Source: Lysobacteraceae bacterium
GTDB taxonomy: Bacteria; Pseudomonadota; Gammaproteobacteria; Steroidobacterales; Steroidobacteraceae
Assembly: GCA_012516015.1 (NCBI GenBank)
Contig: JAAYXG010000599.1
Span: 1-6,254 of the forward strand
DNA: 6,254 nt
Reading direction: 5' to 3'
Made by a program: the position numbers and the translations under genes. This document shows, piece after piece, positions 5,371 to 6,254 of the stretch; the stretch's first letter is position 1; each line of letters opens with the position of its first letter. The notes below the pieces were generated by a model. That model had not been told where the DNA came from. It made no database searches and saw nothing but the letters and a program-made list of their open reading frames with translations.

Positions 5371-5961
5371 CTACCTGAACCGCCAGAACACGCTCGCGAT
5401 CACCTCATACGTGCGCAACGATTCGCGGGACGGCGTGCACACCGTATTGTTCGCGTTGCAGACCGCCGTCTCGAACTCGACTTCGGAATTGTCGTACGCC
5501 ACTTCGAACGTCAAGCGCCGGAAATCCAACCCCGCCGCGACGATGAAACCAGGATCGGAGCCGGCCTCGTAGTCGCCGCTCGCGAAGTGATGGATCACAC
5601 CTGCGCGCACATAGGGTGAGGCATCGCCGCCCACGTCGAAGCTATAGCCGATCGTTGCTCCAAGCGGCAGCTCGAAGTGGCTCACGTCTCCGCCGATGAA
5701 GAACGTCGGCCCCAGTGTCACATCGGCGCGCATTCCCGACGGCCAGTCGTAAGCCAATCCCGCAGTGATGCCGAGCGGAACTTTCAAATCGACGTCCGCT
5801 TCCAGCCCCTCCGCGCGAAGATTGTCTTCATGCAGATCCGTGACGTCGCCCAGCCCGCTCGCATAGGCCACACCGAGGCGCCATTCGAACGCCCGCCACT
5901 CGAATGCCTGCGCGTTGCTCGCGAACGATGCGAGCACGAATCCGACGAGCACGGCTCTCAT
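5371..5961 (-). CDS. Small outer-membrane beta-barrel protein
   Basis: I do not recognise a specific family. The 196-residue product has a clean Sec signal (MRAVLVGFVLASFASNAQA, cleavage near residue 19). The remainder is a run of alternating polar/hydrophobic strands separated by glycine- and aspartate-rich turns: about 28-36, 52-59, 62-72, 77-89, 95-108, 116-126, 138-146, 149-156 and 184-194. That suggests an OmpX/OmpW-size barrel of about eight strands. It ends VFWRFR, aromatic near the C-terminus as in outer-membrane proteins, but with a final Arg where Phe is usual. Cys168 and Cys175 in one loop could form a disulfide. AFEWR occurs twice in tandem at 19-28, at the mature N-terminus. ATG 5961 is preceded by GGAG on the minus strand (5969-5972) at 7 bases. 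The gene converges on the deacetylase gene and is not in its operon, so a link to glycan use is unproven. Confidence 0.75.
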   Translation of the reverse strand: MRAVLVGFVLASFASNAQAFEWRAFEWRLGVAYASGLGDVTDLHEDNLRAEGLEADVDLKVPLGITAGLAYDWPSGMRADVTLGPTFFIGGDVSHFELPLGATIGYSFDVGGDASPYVRAGVIHHFASGDYEAGSDPGFIVAAGLDFRRLTFEVAYDNSEVEFETAVCNANNTVCTPSRESLRTYEVIASVFWRFR

Positions 5962-5968
5962 GTAAGAA

Positions 5969-5972
5969 CTCC
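5969..5972 (-). promoter_or_regulatory. Ribosome binding site of the beta-barrel gene
   Basis: Read on the minus strand, GGAG lies 7 bases before the ATG at 5961, a standard spacing. It supports that start, which also gives a full signal peptide. Confidence 0.55.
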
Positions 5973-6156
5973 ACTTGACGCACTGAACGAATACCGCCGA
6001 GACGCAGTAGAAGTTCCACGACCTGTCGGGCTTTTATCGTCAATCCCGTGTCTTGTCGCGTAGAGGTAGCAGCGGTGGCTGATCCCCGCGCGCGCCTGTC
6101 GGCAGAGCGGACGTCTTCTTCTTTCACCGTGAGGCTGAGGTAAGCCGAGGGTCTGA
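5973..6156. other. Upstream region of the beta-barrel gene
   Basis: No gene is supported here; the minus-strand frame running through it overlaps the barrel gene and shows no family features. The promoter of the barrel gene should lie in this stretch. A minus-strand TTGACG at 6038-6043 resembles a -35, but no good -10 follows at the usual distance. A nested weak hairpin (ACCGT 6126-6130 with ACGGT 6156-6160, and GGCT 6133-6136 with AGCC 6143-6146) abuts the terminal repeat. Confidence 0.4.
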
Positions 6157-6253
6157 CGGTCCGGACGTGTTTCGGGAGCATCGAAAACAGGACGTTTTCG
6201 TTGCAGGCCTACAGGGATGTATTCACGGCCGGTCCCGAAACACGTCCCGACCG
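6157..6253. repeat. 97-bp inverted-repeat element at the window edge
   Basis: Arms at 6157-6177 and 6233-6253 are complementary at 20 of 21 positions (only C6162 against C6248 fails), with a continuous 15-bp core GGACGTGTTTCGGGA at 6163-6177. The 55-bp centre holds a separate perfect hairpin, CGAAAAC (6182-6188) with GTTTTCG (6194-6200), then CTACAGGGATGTATTCACGG at 6209-6228. The central wording resembles intergenic repeats in several gammaproteobacterial genomes (from memory). No coding capacity is seen. It looks like a REP/BIME-like or MITE-like unit, and the window stops one base after the right arm, so more copies may lie beyond. Confidence 0.7.
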
Positions 6254-6254
6254 G

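Noticed and set aside
5276..5572. Small plus-strand open frame with an LCVLCVLCG-like hydrophobic start
   Set aside because: The apparent signal peptide is a translation of the reiterated intergenic stretch, and the rest is antisense to the beta-barrel gene.
5828..6181. 117-residue minus-strand frame overlapping the beta-barrel start
   Set aside because: It overlaps a better-supported gene on the same strand, is Arg/Ala-rich, and runs into the terminal repeat.
1..6254. CRISPR array, tRNA, rRNA or transposase gene
   Set aside because: No regularly spaced identical repeats, cloverleaf sequences, rRNA segments or transposase motifs were seen on either strand.

Overview
The window is about 6.25 kb of GC-rich DNA, almost certainly from a Gram-negative proteobacterium. 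All five genes carry export signals suited to the periplasm or outer membrane, one product is an outer-membrane beta-barrel, and the intergenic DNA holds palindromic repeats of a proteobacterial type. The repeat at the right edge resembles, from memory, repeats in gammaproteobacteria (Xanthomonadales, Steroidobacter and Marinobacter-like genomes). I treat that placement as a weak inference.

Layout. Bases 1-390 are non-coding: a hairpin with a T-run that may end an upstream gene, two copies of a GC-rich repeat motif, and two inverted repeats that could be operators. Bases 391-3078 hold two tightly spaced plus-strand genes: an exported GH51 alpha-L-arabinofuranosidase and a GH105-type unsaturated glucuronyl/galacturonyl hydrolase, 9 bp apart, with the second gene's ribosome binding site overlapping the first gene's stop codon. 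A 169-bp gap (3079-3247) has a hairpin followed by TTTT and a short tandem 8-bp pattern. A second two-gene unit follows. Its first gene (3248-4342) is a twin-arginine-exported Gfo/Idh/MocA oxidoreductase resembling Zymomonas glucose-fructose oxidoreductase. Its second (4339-5253) is an exported polysaccharide-deacetylase (NodB/CE4) family protein that overlaps it by 4 bp. A convergent minus-strand gene (5371-5961) encodes a small outer-membrane beta-barrel protein. The last ~100 bp form a large inverted repeat with an internal hairpin, ending at the window edge.

How the genes may work together. GH51 removes arabinofuranosyl units and GH105 removes the unsaturated uronic acid left by a pectate or rhamnogalacturonan lyase, so the first unit fits debranching and trimming of rhamnogalacturonan-I or arabinan-decorated pectin oligosaccharides in the periplasm. 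The deacetylase could remove acetyl groups, and the oxidoreductase could oxidise or reduce a released sugar without leaving the periplasm. That last step is inference: no substrate can be read from the sequence. No transporter, SusCD/TonB receptor, lyase or regulator gene lies inside the window.
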